Notes: a model not told the origin generated them from the letters alone. Shown: positions 34,577-47,851, counted from the first letter of the stretch. The stretch is DNA of 64,000 bases from Hawksworthiomyces lignivorus (GCA_002917075.1 NTMA01000029.1:188810-252809); one strand, 5' to 3'. Made by a program: numbers and translations.

Positions 34577-35482
34577 ATGGTTCAAACTCGCTCCGCCTCC
34601 GGGGTTGACGTCCCGGCTACTCCGGCTACGCCCGGTGCTCGCCCGCGTTCGTCTGCCGGCAGCGTTGCCCCCTCCGCACGCAAATCGTCATCTACCTTGG
34701 CGCGAACCAGAAAGTCGACGACTCCTTCTCCCCAGTCGGCAGCGGCGTCTTCCTCGTCGTGGGTCTATGTCCCAGACACCATCACCCTGCTGTGGCTGGC
34801 CGTCTCGCTGCCCCTCGTTGCATGGGACACAGGTTACGTTCTCATGCGCCCGCTGACCATGCCCGGCGGCTCCCTCCATTGGCCCATCTGGACACCGTAC
34901 GCACTGTACGGCGAGGTCGACCACGTCTACGGCTTCAAGCAGTGGAACGCAGGCAACGGCTTCACCGCCGCGCAGGGCGCGCTGAACCTGGTCGAGACAC
35001 TGCTGTATTTGGCTTACCTGTACCTGTGGCAGGCCCACGGCCAGCAGGCATCGTCCTCTTCCGACTCGTCTTCGAGGAAAGGGCTCGTCGGCCGCCCCGC
35101 CGCATGGGCCATTCTGCTGGCCTTCTCTTCCGCCGTCATGACCTTTTCCAAGACGGTCCTCTACTGTGCGCCATTCTATTCCCCCACTCGTTTGTATTCG
35201 TTATTATATGCCCAGCAGTGTTAATGCTTCCTATTCGCAGGGTTGAATGAGTACTACTCAAACTTCGACAATATCGGCCACAATGAGCTGTACGATCTCA
35301 TTTTCCTGTGGATCATTCCCAAGTATGTCCTCTCCTTATTATCGGTTCTCTGCTTCGACATAGCTGACAACTGTTGTAGTGGCCTATGGCTCGTATTCCC
35401 GGCCTACATGATCTATAAGCTCGGTGGTGAGATTTTGGACACCCTTGCCGGTGCCTCTGGAGCTGCAGTGAAGGAAGAGTAG
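34577..35482 (+). CDS. multi-pass membrane protein, EXPERA/EBP-like
   Basis: Exons 34577-35165, 35241-35322 and 35380-35482 give 257 residues in phase. After a 55-residue Ser/Pro/Arg cytosolic head come four or five hydrophobic helices: ITLLWLAVSLPLVAWDTGYV, the LYGEVDHVYGFKQWNAGNGF loop, AQGALNLVETLLYLAYLYLW, AWAILLAFSSAVMTFSKTVL and LYDLIFLWIIPNGLWLVFPA. The W-D-T-G-Y and Y-x-E-V-D-x-x-Y patterns with a conserved Glu in helix 3 resemble the EXPERA fold (emopamil-binding protein, TMEM97, TM6SF), which binds sterols or lipids, in the ER. Fungal homologues are often mis-named as C6 transcription factors, but no zinc cluster is present here. The family placement is by pattern and is moderate; a sterol isomerase activity cannot be claimed. 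Confidence 0.7.
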
Positions 35483-36292
35483 ATATGCATTTCCCCAACA
35501 GACAACCCCGCACAAAGATTTTTCCAAACAGAAGGCATTCGTTGAAAGACCGGACGGTTGTACATAGAATGGGCATGGTGGCGTTCTGCTTCTGGGAAGA
35601 GGTGTACCTGTGAAGAAAATGTTTCTGGGCTACAGCACAGACCGATTACCTATCCTTGTGAGTTGTTTGCGTGGTTCTTGTTCGCTTTTGTTTCATTTTT
35701 GGATTTGGCTTGGCCTTGTGTCTTTCTATTCAATTTTATTTCGATTCTCTCGGGGTCTTCCGGCAAGACCTCCGTGGTCTCTTTGCATAGATACCCCTTC
35801 TTGTATTTCGATTTTAGGACCTAGTCACATCTTTTAATACATGGCATGTTTTCTCTAAGATAAAAAAAAAAACAGAACTGGTAGTTGTATTTGTTTTGAT
35901 CAAAATGCGTCAAATAGCGTTACGGTCATGAATCATAAAATTTGGCAGAGCATAGAATGTCAAACGAGCGACTGAAGAGACACAACCGCCGTGAACAAAT
36001 GGGTTCAACCCACTGGGTATAAAACCTGCCACAAACGCCTCTTCTTGGTGTGCCTCCCTCCGTTGATTCCGTCTAATCTATAGGAAAATCTGGTGCGATT
36101 TTCTTGTCCCTTATGACGTACTTGAGTCATATTCCCAAAGAAAATAAGAAATGTGAAAAGGAATGAAAAATAAAGACAGTCCACGTCGAGAAATAAAAGA
36201 AAGTCCTCTTGATGCTAAGTTAGCTACGAGAGACAGCTGACGTGAAAGAAATCATAATATATGGCATAACAGGTTGGCAGAGGAGAAAGTCA
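35483..36292. other. convergent 3' region
   Basis: 810 bp between convergent genes, AT-rich with T and A runs; no gene. A GGGTTCAACCC palindrome near 36001 is not part of a tRNA. Confidence 0.5.
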
Positions 36293-39200
36293 TCACACCG
36301 CTGTGTGTCCCCCCAAGCCAATGAACTTTTCCCATTCAGGTTGCACATTGTAGTCGTGGTAGCTGCTGTGGCGGTTGTCGTGGAAGGCTTTTCTCGGTCT
36401 TCTCTCAGCGTTCTCGTCCGCAAAGCTGCTGCCATTAGCAAAGGACGATGGAGACACGGACGACATGGGGCCCATGTCATATAGCTCCATAGTCTCCTGA
36501 ACAGCGAGCAGCGCTTCTTTCACCATGTCGAGACGCTGGTAGTGCTGCTGGTAAGAAGAGTGCAGGCGGTGGGGCGAGCTGCTGACGCCTCTTCGCTGCT
36601 GCGGTACCTTTCCAGGCGTACTTGCAACCCCCAGAGGCGCTCTCACAGCATCCACAATGTTCAGCGGTGAAGGACCGGTATCCGCGTTGGAATGTGCTAC
36701 GACGCTTGCGAATTCGTCGCCGCCGCCGTATACGCTGAAGCGGCGACGGGCGCTATTCCGGACGGGAAGCGGTGGCGGGGGTAGAGTGCTGCCAGACATC
36801 GGCGCCATTTTGTTGGGCGCATCATGGGTGCTCGGCATTTCTGTTGCTGACTTGGATGAATAGCAGCTGCTGCTTCGCGAGCTTGCCGCCGGCGAAACAT
36901 GAAAAGTACGGGAGCGGCCCCGAGGCGGAATAACTGGCGGCTCCATTGCCACGAAACTGATCGGGGCCTTGGCTTTGCCTTTGTCGACTAGCGCTGCATC
37001 GCTTGCTGCTTCTTGGTTGCATTCGCGAGAGGTACTGTCGTCGCTGGCTGTAGTTGTTGCTGTCGCCGTTGTAGATCCCGTCGCCGCCGTTGCTGCAGAT
37101 GAAGTCGAGGTGCTGGAGTTTGTCGACGATGTGGACAAAGACCGGGCAGATGATGGAGTGGTCACGGTCTCTTCCTTCGCTTCTGTTCCTTTGCTACCTC
37201 TGTTTGCCTCCTGCTCTATATCCGTAGACAGTGCCAGATTCACTGAATTTGTACCGTTTCCGTATCCCTGCACAACAATCTCATGGTATGATAGCGGCGT
37301 CTTTTCTCGAGGAATGGCGTCTGTTTGTGAGAGCGACCGTGAGCGCAGAAGAGCCGGCCTGCTCCCACGTCGAGGAGGAACCGATGGCTTCTGTGATGGA
37401 TCTGACTGCTGTTGTGTTTCTACCTGTTCTTTAGCTTGCAGGATACCTGGTTCTTGTGTCAATGGTGCGCTGCGGTTGTTAGCGCTGCGGAATAGGCTAA
37501 GGGAGCGGCGGAAAGCTGCGCTCTGCGAGAGGCTGCGGGTAAGGCTGCGCGAACGTGGAAGCACCGTTACTTCGATCTTGGAACCGCTGGCTGGTGTCGG
37601 CGTACTGCTCCGATTGGCTAGACCAAGGTAGTCAATGTCAGGCCGGATGTCAAACACCGGCGACGATGCTCTGCCTCTGCTTTGCTCAAGCTCATCAGCT
37701 GTAGTCTCGAGAGTCGCCGTCGCAACCACAGACAGTCTACGCTCGGGAGTCGGGCTGATGCTGTTGCTGGCATGGGTATCGGCGTCTGCGGAAGCAGAAG
37801 AGACAGAAAATCCAGATTGGCGCCTTGACACAGGAGATATCTCTGTCTGCTCATCTTCTCCGTTCCAGGGAGGTAGGTCTTTCGTAGATATGGACAGATG
37901 GTAGCCAACCGTCTCAGCATTGTGCACCTCTGGAGGTGGAGGCGTGAAACAATTTCGAAGCGTCTGGTGAATGGCATATATGAGAATCCAGCGCACTTTG
38001 CGGCCATCGATCATCGAAAGTTTCTTCGTGCGATCTGCTTTATATGTTTTGAGGACGGAATCCTCCTCAAACTGTCGATAGGCACAAATGAATGCATTGC
38101 GCCGCAGATGGTCATGATTATTATTGGCCGCCTTCAGTAGCGCAGCATGAGCCAGCAGATGCGCATCCGGCTGGAGCTTCGCCGAGCGACTCTGCAGTAA
38201 GCGATCCATTGGCTTGCCACCTAGCCATGACATCCGATTGCCGAGATTGTGGCCTCCGTTGGCGCCGATGCTGCCGATGCTGCACTGTGTTGGCTGTGAA
38301 ACTTCCGGCAGACGTGGCAGCGGGTGGGCTAGTGAAGGAAATTCATGGCGGCCGTCGAACGACTCGACGCACTGTCGTACACAAATACCACCTTGGGCTA
38401 AAGTCGGGATAGTTGCGTCGGCCGTGAAAGTCTCGTCTACAAGGTATTCATATAGGGCCCGGAAATCACTGGCTAGGGTACGGTAAACATGTGGCTCAAA
38501 GATGGTGCTGCGCATATCAATCGACTTTGGCGGGTAGCATCCGAAACGAGTCGCGTAAAATCCGTGAATGAAAGTTCGGAATTGATCCAGATGTGCACGT
38601 GCAGGCGCAGGGAGGCCGAGATGCGTTTCCGACAATTCGTCTTTCAGAAAGTTGCTTAGCATTGTCCCAGCGGAGCCTAGACGGAGATCCATATCGAGGC
38701 GGGCATGTCGGATTAGCTTGCGAGAGACAGAAGTAATGTACTGACATGCTTGTTAGCAAAGGAGGCATCGACAACATGCATGAAGGAGGGAGGGGACTCA
38801 CCTGATATTCAGACCCTAGATATAAGTCATTGTACATTCCGACGCAGTGTGTAAATGCGGCAATGTATAATTCGCGGAACCGTATGGACTCGGCTAGATG
38901 CAGAAGGGCGAGGGCATAATCAGATTGGCCAACCATGTCAGTGTAGCCCTCTTCATCTACGTAGCTCAGGAGGTCTTGGACGTTATCGGCGCCTGCAACG
39001 CGGTATTCCTTCATGACATCAAACAAGCTGACTAGGGCGCTTCCTAGATGTACCCCGACAATAGGCCGACGAAAAATCCAGGCAAACAAGTTGCGCACAG
39101 CAAGTTGGTGAGATATGACTTGCTCCATGGTCGCACTTGGCGGCGGTGGGATGTAGAGATCTACTCTGCCCAAAAGGTGAGAACGGCTCCAGTAGTCAAG

Positions 39201-39674
39201 AGTGGCGAGTGGTGGTGGCATGGGCATCGGCTGCAGCAGGCCGTTGCCGGGCATATCAGAGACGTTGGGCACAGTTGGCATATCACGAGCAATGAATCGC
39301 TCAATGAGAGGATGGCACTGTGATGCCAATAGCGTCGAGAACGGCACCTTGAAGGCCGGGCCTCGCCGGGACTGGCCTCTCTCATATAGGTGAATAAAGC
39401 AGTTCCCATTGCGGAACCAAAGTTCTGCATCCTGTTCTGTGTTAAAAACAGAGTTCTGCTTTCTTTCAAGCACAATTTTCTGGGTACTCACTCTGCTTAA
39501 ACTGGCCCATTTGAGACACCTCTTCGCCCTGCCATCCCATCTTTTGATATTGGTACGCTGCGACTGTCCAACCTGGGGAGGTTCATCACCCGGCTTGCGC
39601 GACTTCCAACCGCGAGGCCGGTTGGACACGCCGTTATAAAGAGCGAGATCGCGGGTCTCGGACGAGTCTGCCAT
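36293..39674 (-). CDS. large DUF8004-family fungal protein
   Basis: Exons 39674-39492, 39431-38802 and 38740-36293 give 1086 residues in phase. The N-terminal half is globular and matches the fungal DUF8004 family: RDAELWFRNGNCFIHLYERG, QSRRGPAFKVPFSTLL, CHPLIERFIARD, RVDLYIPPPPSATMEQVISH, NLFAWIFRRPIVGVHLG, LAESIRFRELYIAAFTHCVG, then ISRKLIRHARLDMDLRL and FYATRFGCYPPKSIDMR. The second half (about 560-1086) is Ser/Thr/Arg-rich and probably disordered, with many RSRSLS-type sites. No known catalytic motif was seen and the role is unknown. The first intron (39491-39432, 60 nt) is stop-free and a multiple of three, so it may be retained. Long 3' coding exon of 2.4 kb. Confidence 0.8.
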
Positions 39675-42600
39675 CTTGTACGCAATGCTGCTGGACCATC
39701 CGAGTCTCGTGAAAGGCGGTGTCAGAGTGGATGCCTGCTAAAAGACCATTTCTAAGAAAGCGGTAAGTGAAACGCTGTCAAATAGATGTTTTGGCAGTCG
39801 CAAGTGTGTGCAACCAGGCAAATTCTGTCGGTCTCCTCAACCTCCGTAGACCACCAAAAAAAAAGCAGAAAATTAGAAAATGAGAAGAGAAAAAGATTGA
39901 AGTCCGTAGTTCCGACGGTCAACACTGTGTCGTGTAGCTGACGACTGCCGACCCAATGGCAATGCGTTTTTGAGCGAGTGATCGTGTTTTGGGTGTCAGT
40001 AAGCTTTGGCCATGAACCACTCACAGCAGAGACTCGTCATCGTTGATGTCAGTCGTGTTTCCGTCGCCAAAGTTTCTCTGGGATGAGGGATACAGTTAAT
40101 CAGTAAGTCGGCCGAAAGAAAAAGATGTGCAAAAGAGGGGGAAACAAAATGAAAATGCTCTTGACTAAAGTATATACAGACAAAGGAACATTGCGGATGC
40201 TCCAAACGTTTCGTTCCATCCAATACATGTGCTGTTATTGCGTTATTGTATGTACACAGCACTGTAAAGGACAAGGGCATGCAACAAACTGCAGCTGAAG
40301 ATACCTGGAAAGAGGGGAGCTCTTTGCTAGTGCTCACATTAGCGTTTACCATCTAGAGATTTCGGAGGTCGCTAGCTTGGACCTCTTTCCTCGATCTCCG
40401 TTCTCTCTGCCCAAGTCTGTCTTACAGTACACCTCCATCATTGTCCCTCTCTTACAGGGGTCTTAACAGCTGGTACCACGACCGGATCCCGTTGCCCAAC
40501 GAAATTCCGCACAAGTAACTACAGATCCTCACGGTCCCGCAATAAGCCAATACGTACGTTCCGCTATTTTGTCTCACTAATCCATTGTCTTATGATTGCG
40601 ATCTTTGATAGGCTAGTTACGCAGTTCAGAGAGCCCAGCAAAGCACAAATCGAAAACAAGAAACTCGTGGTATGGTATAATCTGGATCAATGAAGGTAAG
40701 CGCAGCCCGATTCTGTTCGAGACTCTTCAATAGTAATATTGTCCAGTCAGTCTATCGGGCGGATGCACAGCTGTCAAAAATGTCACCCGATACGTAGCAT
40801 TCCCTAATATCAATATTGGAACAACGAGGACGCAATACTCCGAACCATAGTTTACATTTGTCGGCCAGGAAGGACGAGGCACATTCTGTCCCCGCCACCG
40901 CAAATGCTTGTGGCAGCTGAAGACTACTAAGGGCAGGGGTGAGTGCGTGTGCCCACAGCCCCGCTGTAGTACTCCGTAGTCGTAAATATTCTCTTGCTTC
41001 TGTGTCCCGAGGTATGTAGCATGATGATTGTCGTCCCTTCTACTTCCTTCTGATCCGCTTCCGTCTTCGAGAATCTTTATTCATTTATTCCAAGTTTTTA
41101 TTCCCTGTTTGAGATGGTGTGCAGCCGTGAGGGAAGTGGCTGACACAGGATTGGAATCAGCCATACCAATCTTGGAAGAAGGACGGTCGGATCGCTGTAT
41201 GCCACCCTGCACCTCTCGGCCGCCGGTGTGTATGTGACAATGGTGTTTGGATAGGATGCGAGCACACAGAACGGAGAAGGCGTGATAAGATACATACTGC
41301 AGAAGAAGTCTTCAACATGCTGATAAGATTCTGCCCCAAAGCGCCTTGAATTGTTTCCAAATATGCAGCAATAAAACAGCCAACCTCGCAGTTTTCTCGC
41401 ATCCTGCTGGCCTGTTGCCGAGACCATGGCATATCTGTGGAACTCTTGCTACAAACCGCCCGATGTAACAGTAATGAGCGGTGGGTGCACCTTGCACAGT
41501 TTGCACACCATGAACCTTGAAAGATATTATTATATAGTGGCGGCTCAAAAATGTCTTCCTTCGCTCGGCGTCTTCCTGGCTCTTTTCGCCGTCTTTTCGA
41601 ATATGCTTTCTGCTTGCTTTTCATTCTATTTTTTATTATTAAAGAAATTCGCGAATGTCAGAGACAAAGAGGTAGCTGAAATCCATTCATCTACTCAATT
41701 TTTGTTTAAGAGCGATACTCCTGACTTCGTTCTCTAAACACGAAGTAACCTAGCGACTTGATACCATTTTAAGGATGCTTTGCGTGTTATAGAAGGGCAG
41801 TGGTCGTTCATTAGTTGGCTTCCACATTTTGTGGGCTGAACAAGGAGCAACCACAAGTTAAACCCAAATCTTTCCATATTTTTCCTTGTATATTTTGCTG
41901 CGGCTTCAAGACGTATGCAAACTATCAAACACCACCACCAGGCTTTCCTTAACCTAGTTTGTCACTGAAGTCTTGCAACTTAGAAGACACCACAAATCAA
42001 TTTTGTCATTTTGTAATAACCGCCTGGGCACGGACACATCAACCACGGTATTATAGTGCAAATGTTTCAGCAAGCGATACGTGGAAAAAAGACAGCTGTT
42101 TCCTCATTACATTCCTCGTGTTTACCGAAACTTTGCATTATTGTGGCTTTTAATCTGATGTTTGCCAGGGCAGCCTGTAACTGATAGCCGGCATTTCGTG
42201 CTACTCTTGGTAAAGTTTATTGTAGTGTTGATCAGCCGCATTCAAGGCACCAGCTCGTATTTCATATTACCCACGCCTCGCTAGGCTGACTTACAATGTT
42301 AAAGTTTCAGGCGGTTTGAAGATGCTGCTTCTCTCATTCTCTGTAACTTACGCAATGTCGAGAGATCTTGGCCACTTGCCCCGGGGGATCCGAGAGAGTT
42401 TGAACGGCAGAGTCAAGACGAAGATTAATAGAACATTAGAACACTGCCGCCCAAATCTAGAAAGGACGAGGAATGGCAACAGTTGACGGCTTGTCTCGGG
42501 AGTATTTTCAAGAAAATTAAGACGGGGGGACCAAAATGGAAAGCATAGAAGAGATCTCAACCAAATCGAGAATCGATGTTCACAAGTACTACGGAAGATA

Positions 42601-43093
42601 AACCATCTTACATGGATCTTGCCACAAAGACAAAATATATCCTTAAAAAATAGAATCAATTTCAATCGTGGAGGTTGGTGAACCAAAAACAAAAAAAGCA
42701 GCTAAGCATGTTAGTATGCAGAAAGAGAAGAGAAGAAAATAAAAGAAAGACAATGGCTCCTGAGGCACCACATGAATAAACTAATACAGCTTGCTCGTGA
42801 AGGAGGCTCTAATTGGCAACGTACTAATTAGGAAAGAAGAGAATGCACGTAACCAGTTTAGCCAACAAGCTTGCTTTCTATTGTTACGGAGTATTAGATG
42901 CTGAACAATCTTCACCAAAAACCACAATCCCTGGCCCATATTCTGCCGAGATTCACCGCCAATCTTTTGGTCGCTTCAGGAGTGAAGGTCCTCCGGGCAG
43001 GGACCTCTTGAGTTTAACAGCAGGATAGCTTGGCTGGTTGCTCAACAGCCAGGATATTTTGTTGCTTCTTTTCTGCATTACAAAGTGGCAGTT
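39675..43093. other. long divergent gene-free region
   Basis: 3.4 kb between DUF8004 (-) and dynactin p62 (+). Scattered frames of 60-155 codons exist on both strands but show no domains and no splice-linked coding pattern. ACTCCGTA octamers occur at 40971-40978 and, inverted, 42885-42892. I saw no tRNA, transposon ORF or long repeat. It may be regulatory, carry an unrecognised non-coding RNA, or be decayed mobile DNA. Confidence 0.5.
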
Positions 43094-45153
43094 ATGTCGC
43101 CATCATTTATTCCATATACATACATACAATGTCCTTGTTCCGATGCGTCTACCCTCAACGCATCGACGCACGAAACAAACAGTCGACCATCCTCCTCTGA
43201 CAGAGCTTCAGGTGGCAATGAACCGACCGGCGAGCAAGATGAGGACGACCGAACCTTCGATCCACGCTCGCCTCGGGCAAACTATAGCCTTTACCCCTTA
43301 GAATACCTTCTATACTGCGAAGACTGCCATCAAATACGGTGTCCCCGCTGTGTGGCCGAAGAAATTGTCACATATTACTGCCCCAACTGCTTATTCGAAG
43401 TGCCGACGAGCAACTTGAAAAGCGAAGGGAACCGGTTAGTCTAGCTGTCTATATAAGAGAGAGGCATGGGACAGGGCTACCTGCTAATTGTGGGTTTCAC
43501 AGATGTACCCGAAGCTGCTTTCAATGTCCTGTCTGCATTGCGCCCCTGACTGTCACCAACATCGAGACACCATCTTCAAGCGCCCATCTCGCGGTTCCAG
43601 ATAGCATGTCGTCCCAATCTGGGGGCTATATACTCAGCTGCAGCTATTGCCAGTGGAGCTCCACAGAGATTGGGATCAGTTTTGACAAGGCCAATGGTCT
43701 TTATAGCCAACTTGCTAAGTTGCGCAACGGAGGCAAGCCACGACTTTCGTCCAAGGCAGACAAAGACAAGCGAAAGGATCTAGTATCTGGGCTGTCATCG
43801 ACGCCATTAATAGCATCAATTGGGAGCGATTTGAAAGGAGGGCAGGCTTCGTCTGTTGAAGCGGCTCAGACTAGTCAGCGCAGGGGCTCTGGGGGAGATG
43901 GTGCAGAAGAAGGCCTAGACTTGGAGACACAGTTTACCAACCTCAAGCAATTCTACCAGCGTCAGCTATCTGAAACTAATGGTTCTGGTATGAGTGGTCT
44001 GTCCTCTTTCGGAGACTTGGGTTTTGGTTCACCATCATCGCTGTCACGCATCATGAGCATGTACACTAGTGGTCTGTCCGGTAGCGGTTCTCGCTTTGAT
44101 AAGAAAGCGCAGTCTCGGATTCGCACTATGCGCGAGGCTCGTGATGAGACTGAGGGATTCCATTCGACCGACTTGGACGAATCTGCTGAGATTGCCCGTT
44201 TGCACGGCGGAGGCATCCCTGGCCACGCGGGCGGCTGGGATGTCACCGCGTCTTCGGAGCAACGAACAGCTCAGCCTGCGTTTGTTGGCGAAGACCACTT
44301 GCACGGCCGCGCACGTTTTCTGGACGAACTCCGGCCGATTCCATTTCTCTTACGCACAAAACGGTCAAAGCGCTGCCCAATCTGTCGCCATATTATCAGC
44401 AAACCCGAGGCCAAGTCCACCAACAACCGTTTCCGCATTCGCCTCGTTGCTGGAAGCTATATTCCTAGTATCTCTATTCGACCCCTTATTAACGGTCCTG
44501 CAGCGCCTTCTGGAACGAGATCGTCGACTTCTGCTTCTGCTGCGGCGGCGGCAGCAGCGGCAGCGGCAGCATCTTCGACGTACCTTCTCGAACCTCTAAA
44601 GCCCGCGCAGTTTATCCTGACCTTCAAAAATCCAATCTTTGAGAGTGTCAAGGTGACACTGGCTACACCGTCTACGACGCCGGGTCGTTTTGCTAGCAAA
44701 GTCACTGTGCTCTGTCCTCAGTTTGAGATTGACTCGAATACAGATGTCTGGGACGATGCGCTGCGTGACAGCGGAAGTGGCGCCGGCAGTAATGGCCGTA
44801 GCCGACGAGATGAAGAAGGCCAGCAGAAGCAAGTTATGGCTGGCAAAATTTGGGAGCGTGGACGCAACTGGGTCAGCATCGTATTGGAAGTGGTGCCTCC
44901 GTCTCTGAACTTGGACTTGCTGGCAATGACAAGTAAGCCTATCGGCAAGGAAGATGAGACGAAGGTAGATTTGAGTCCGCTGCGGGAAGATGAGGACGTG
45001 GTGGAAATACCCATGTTTGTTCGTATCGAGTGGGAAACGGATGCTGGGCAGGATGGTGTGGGTGTATCGTCCAGCAAGGACAAGGATGCCAGAGAGAAGA
45101 GAGAATTGGCCTATTGGTGTGTTCTTGGAATTGGACGTATCCGGCAGGATTGA
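43094..45153 (+). CDS. ro-2: dynactin subunit p62 (dynactin-4, Ro-2)
   Basis: Pointed-end subunit of dynactin, the activator of cytoplasmic dynein for nuclear and vesicle transport in hyphae. Exons 43094-43434 and 43503-45153 give 663 residues; the junction restores EGNRCTRSCFQCPVC. The zinc-binding N-terminus is complete: YIQCPC (13-15), LYCEDCHQIRCPRC (Cys 75/78/83/86), YYCPNC (96/99), and the CxxxCxxC after the intron. A second CPIC (KRSKRCPICRHIISKPE) sits mid-protein. The family phrase SYCQWSSTEIGISFDKANGL follows the RING-like part. The C-terminal half is beta-rich (FILTFKNPIFESVKVTLATP). A 12-Ala run with flanking Ser lies near residue 470 and an Asp/Arg-rich linker near 560; both are likely flexible. 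Confidence 0.95.
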
Positions 45154-45548
45154 GAAGATACACCACAAATCTTACCAAAGATGCAGTCTGTCATATGTTA
45201 TCACGATATACCCACTTGCCCACTTTGTATAATGAAGCTTCATCGACTCCTGCAACAAGTGCTAAATCTATTGAACATATGACGTGTATGCAGTAACGAT
45301 ACTGGTAACCATTTTTGTATGGGCTTTTTACGTCCTAGCTATCAAGAAAACAGCTTGATTCCGCCTGCATGTTAAACGCCCAAGCCAATGCAGTGAGATT
45401 GACAATTTTTAACATTCCGTGGAAGAAAGTCTCAAAATAGAATTTTAAGATTTTTTTATTATTCCATTTGTATAAGAGAGAACAGCCCGTATGGTGACCA
45501 ACCCAACCAGAAAACTTTAAAATAGCAGCAAACTTTTGAAGTACTAAT
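45154..45548. other. convergent 3' region
   Basis: 395 bp AT-rich 3' UTR sequence between dynactin p62 and eS7; no gene. Confidence 0.5.
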
Positions 45549-46804
45549 CTAGTACTCGACGCTGGACTGGGGGAACTCGAAGACGACGGCACGGCCGGTG
45601 AGTCTCCGGTAGACCTCGGAGTAGCTGTCCAGGCGGTAGTCGACACCGCCGCGCTCCTTCTCGTCGAGGATGACCTTGAGGGTCTTGCTGCCGTCCTCCT
45701 TGGTGCGGAGACGCTTGCCGACGATCTCGACGGGGTAGACGAGATCGGTCAGGATGGCGTCGTGCACGGCAGTCAGGGTGCGAGACCGAGGGCGCTTCTG
45801 CTTCTGGGTGTTGCGGGAGCGGCTGGAGCGCTTGGGGCGGGGAAGAATGCGACGGGAGGCCAGGATCAGGACGTGGCGGTCGGGGAACTTCTTCTCCAGC
45901 TCACGGGTCAGGCTGCGAGGCAGAAAGAGTCAGCAACCATAGCACAGCAGAGGTCAGGTAAGGAAAGGGAAGTAAGGGAATATCTGCTTACCGCTGCTGA
46001 ACCCGGTGGAAGGCCTGCAGGGATGGGACGGGGACAAAAATGACAATAGCCTTTTTGCCGTGGCCAACCTCGATCTAGAGAAAGATCCATAGTCAGCATG
46101 CGAGCTCCTGGATGACTGTAGCGCTATGTTTTTTTCACACCGCCATCCATGGACCGCTTCCCGTCCTGTATCCAAAGAAGTATTGTGTCCGGGAATTCTC
46201 AAGTCGGATTTGGGAATATTCGAGAGGGTGGAAAGTCGGAGGAAGGAAGAAGGAAGGTCTTCGAGAAGCGAAAGCCGGTAGCTCGGCCGATTTCTCCAAG
46301 AGAGAGCGAGAGGGAACCCCACAAGGTTGAAGAGAAAGCACGAAGTAAACAGTCGAACCACAAGATATTATGCGAGGTCGACATTAACTCTTCGCGAGAG
46401 TAGTCAATCGGTCTTTCGACAAGCAATTGAGGACAATTTCGACGTCTCGATAAAATCTTTGTGTGGAATTCTTGCTTATATTCGCGTGGAAAAGTTTCCT
46501 TCAGGTTGAAGAGATCTTCTCTCGCCTTTCATCGACTCGATTCCTCATCTTCCACCTTGTCGTCTCTCGAATATGTTTCCCCCAAATTGCGGTCCATGTC
46601 AAGCAGTCATAAAAGGAAAGGAAGGAGGTTCTCTCATCTCACCTCGCGAGCAGAAACGAACTGCAGAGGGCGCAGAGCAGCCTTCAGGTCGGCAGTGTTC
46701 GACTCCAGATCAAAGAGGGCACCGGCGATGCTGGTCTCCAGCTCCGAAGGGTTCTGGCGCGACGGGCTGGTGGCCGCGATCTTGTTCAGCTGAGGGGCGC
46801 TCAT
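45549..46804 (-). CDS. rps7: 40S ribosomal protein S7 (eS7)
   Basis: Cytosolic small-subunit ribosomal protein also needed for 18S maturation. Exons 46804-46643, 46074-45992 and 45912-45549 give 202 residues. Sequence landmarks: [100 protein letters not shown] and the end [12 protein letters not shown]. The first intron is long (568 nt, 46642-46075) compared with about 60-100 nt elsewhere in the window, common for ribosomal protein genes, and may hold regulatory signals; no box C/D snoRNA was found in it by eye. Confidence 0.97.
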
Positions 46805-47851
46805 CTTGAAGAATTTGTCGTATTTTGAAATAGACGAAGGAATGGAGGAAGGCGAAAGGGTGTAGAAACAACGAGGAATTGAGTAGTCGCTGTTTTTTGT
46901 CGTCGATTATTGCTGAGAGCGGGCTGGTCGAGTAGAGGGCAAAGATAGTCGCAGCGCGGAAAAAAAAATTAAGCGCAACGGGTTGCTATACCTTTTTTCG
47001 CCCAATTATTTTTTTTTATGAGGGTTAAGAAACCCTTTGTGTTTTGGCCAATGAAATTCGCTCTTTTTAAGACTCCACAATGAAGGCGGTAGCTAATGGC
47101 AATTTAATATTTCTACCCTCAGTACAAAATAGTCTGTACTAAAATCCAACAAGAGGAAAAAAAATTATTATGCCTGATACCTGATAATTGCATCTTAAGA
47201 TTTCTTATATGTAATACGATCGCTCAGGAACCCTACTCCGTACAAAGACGCCAACCGATTGAACACCAAACCTTTCTAGGCCACGCCAATCAAGATAATT
47301 ATTTGCCATTTTTCCAATTTAACTATGCAGCTGCATACCGCACATCTGACAAGCACTTCTACTTGTCTCTTGTTCTCCTGTAATTTTTCAAGCTGTGGTC
47401 ATGATAGGAAAGCTATAGACGCAAGCTTGCCATCAATACTGATTGCTTTTATGTCTGCATGTTGATTTCTTTAATAGCTACGACAAATTTTTTTTGGACT
47501 TTCTTCTCAAGTCAGTCTTATTCGGAGTAATTGTACCGTATTAGTGAACACGACCCCGGAGATGGTCTTAAGCTTTTACCTGGCCCAAAAAGGTTCTCAG
47601 CATCTGCGTATAAGAAGCAGCGCTTGTAAGCACTTAATGAACAAGTCACATTCGTCTGATCTACTACAAATACTTCAAATGCCTGGCAAAAGTAATAGCC
47701 GGATGTGACAACCTGGAGTTTGCATTTGTCGTGAAGTTATGCCTCATTCTACATTCGACAGGCAAGCATTGGATATGAATGTTTTGAAATTTTTTTCCCT
47801 TTCTTTCTATTGCATCAATCTTTTCAGCACCCCTATCTCCTTCTAGCACGT
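46805..47851. other. rps7 promoter and ADH 3' region
   Basis: 1.05 kb. The proximal 200 bp contain A runs and GGGTTGC/AGGGTTAAG elements of the kind seen before ribosomal protein genes. An ACTCCGTA octamer lies at 47235-47242. No gene. Confidence 0.45.

Noticed and set aside
35943..36025. tRNA-like A-box (TGGCAGAG) and B-box-like GGTTCAACCC
   Set aside because: No 7-bp acceptor stem, no 7-nt T loop, and no anticodon arm can be drawn.
46075..46642. Intronic box C/D snoRNA in rps7
   Set aside because: No TGATGA plus CTGA pair at suitable spacing on the transcribed strand.
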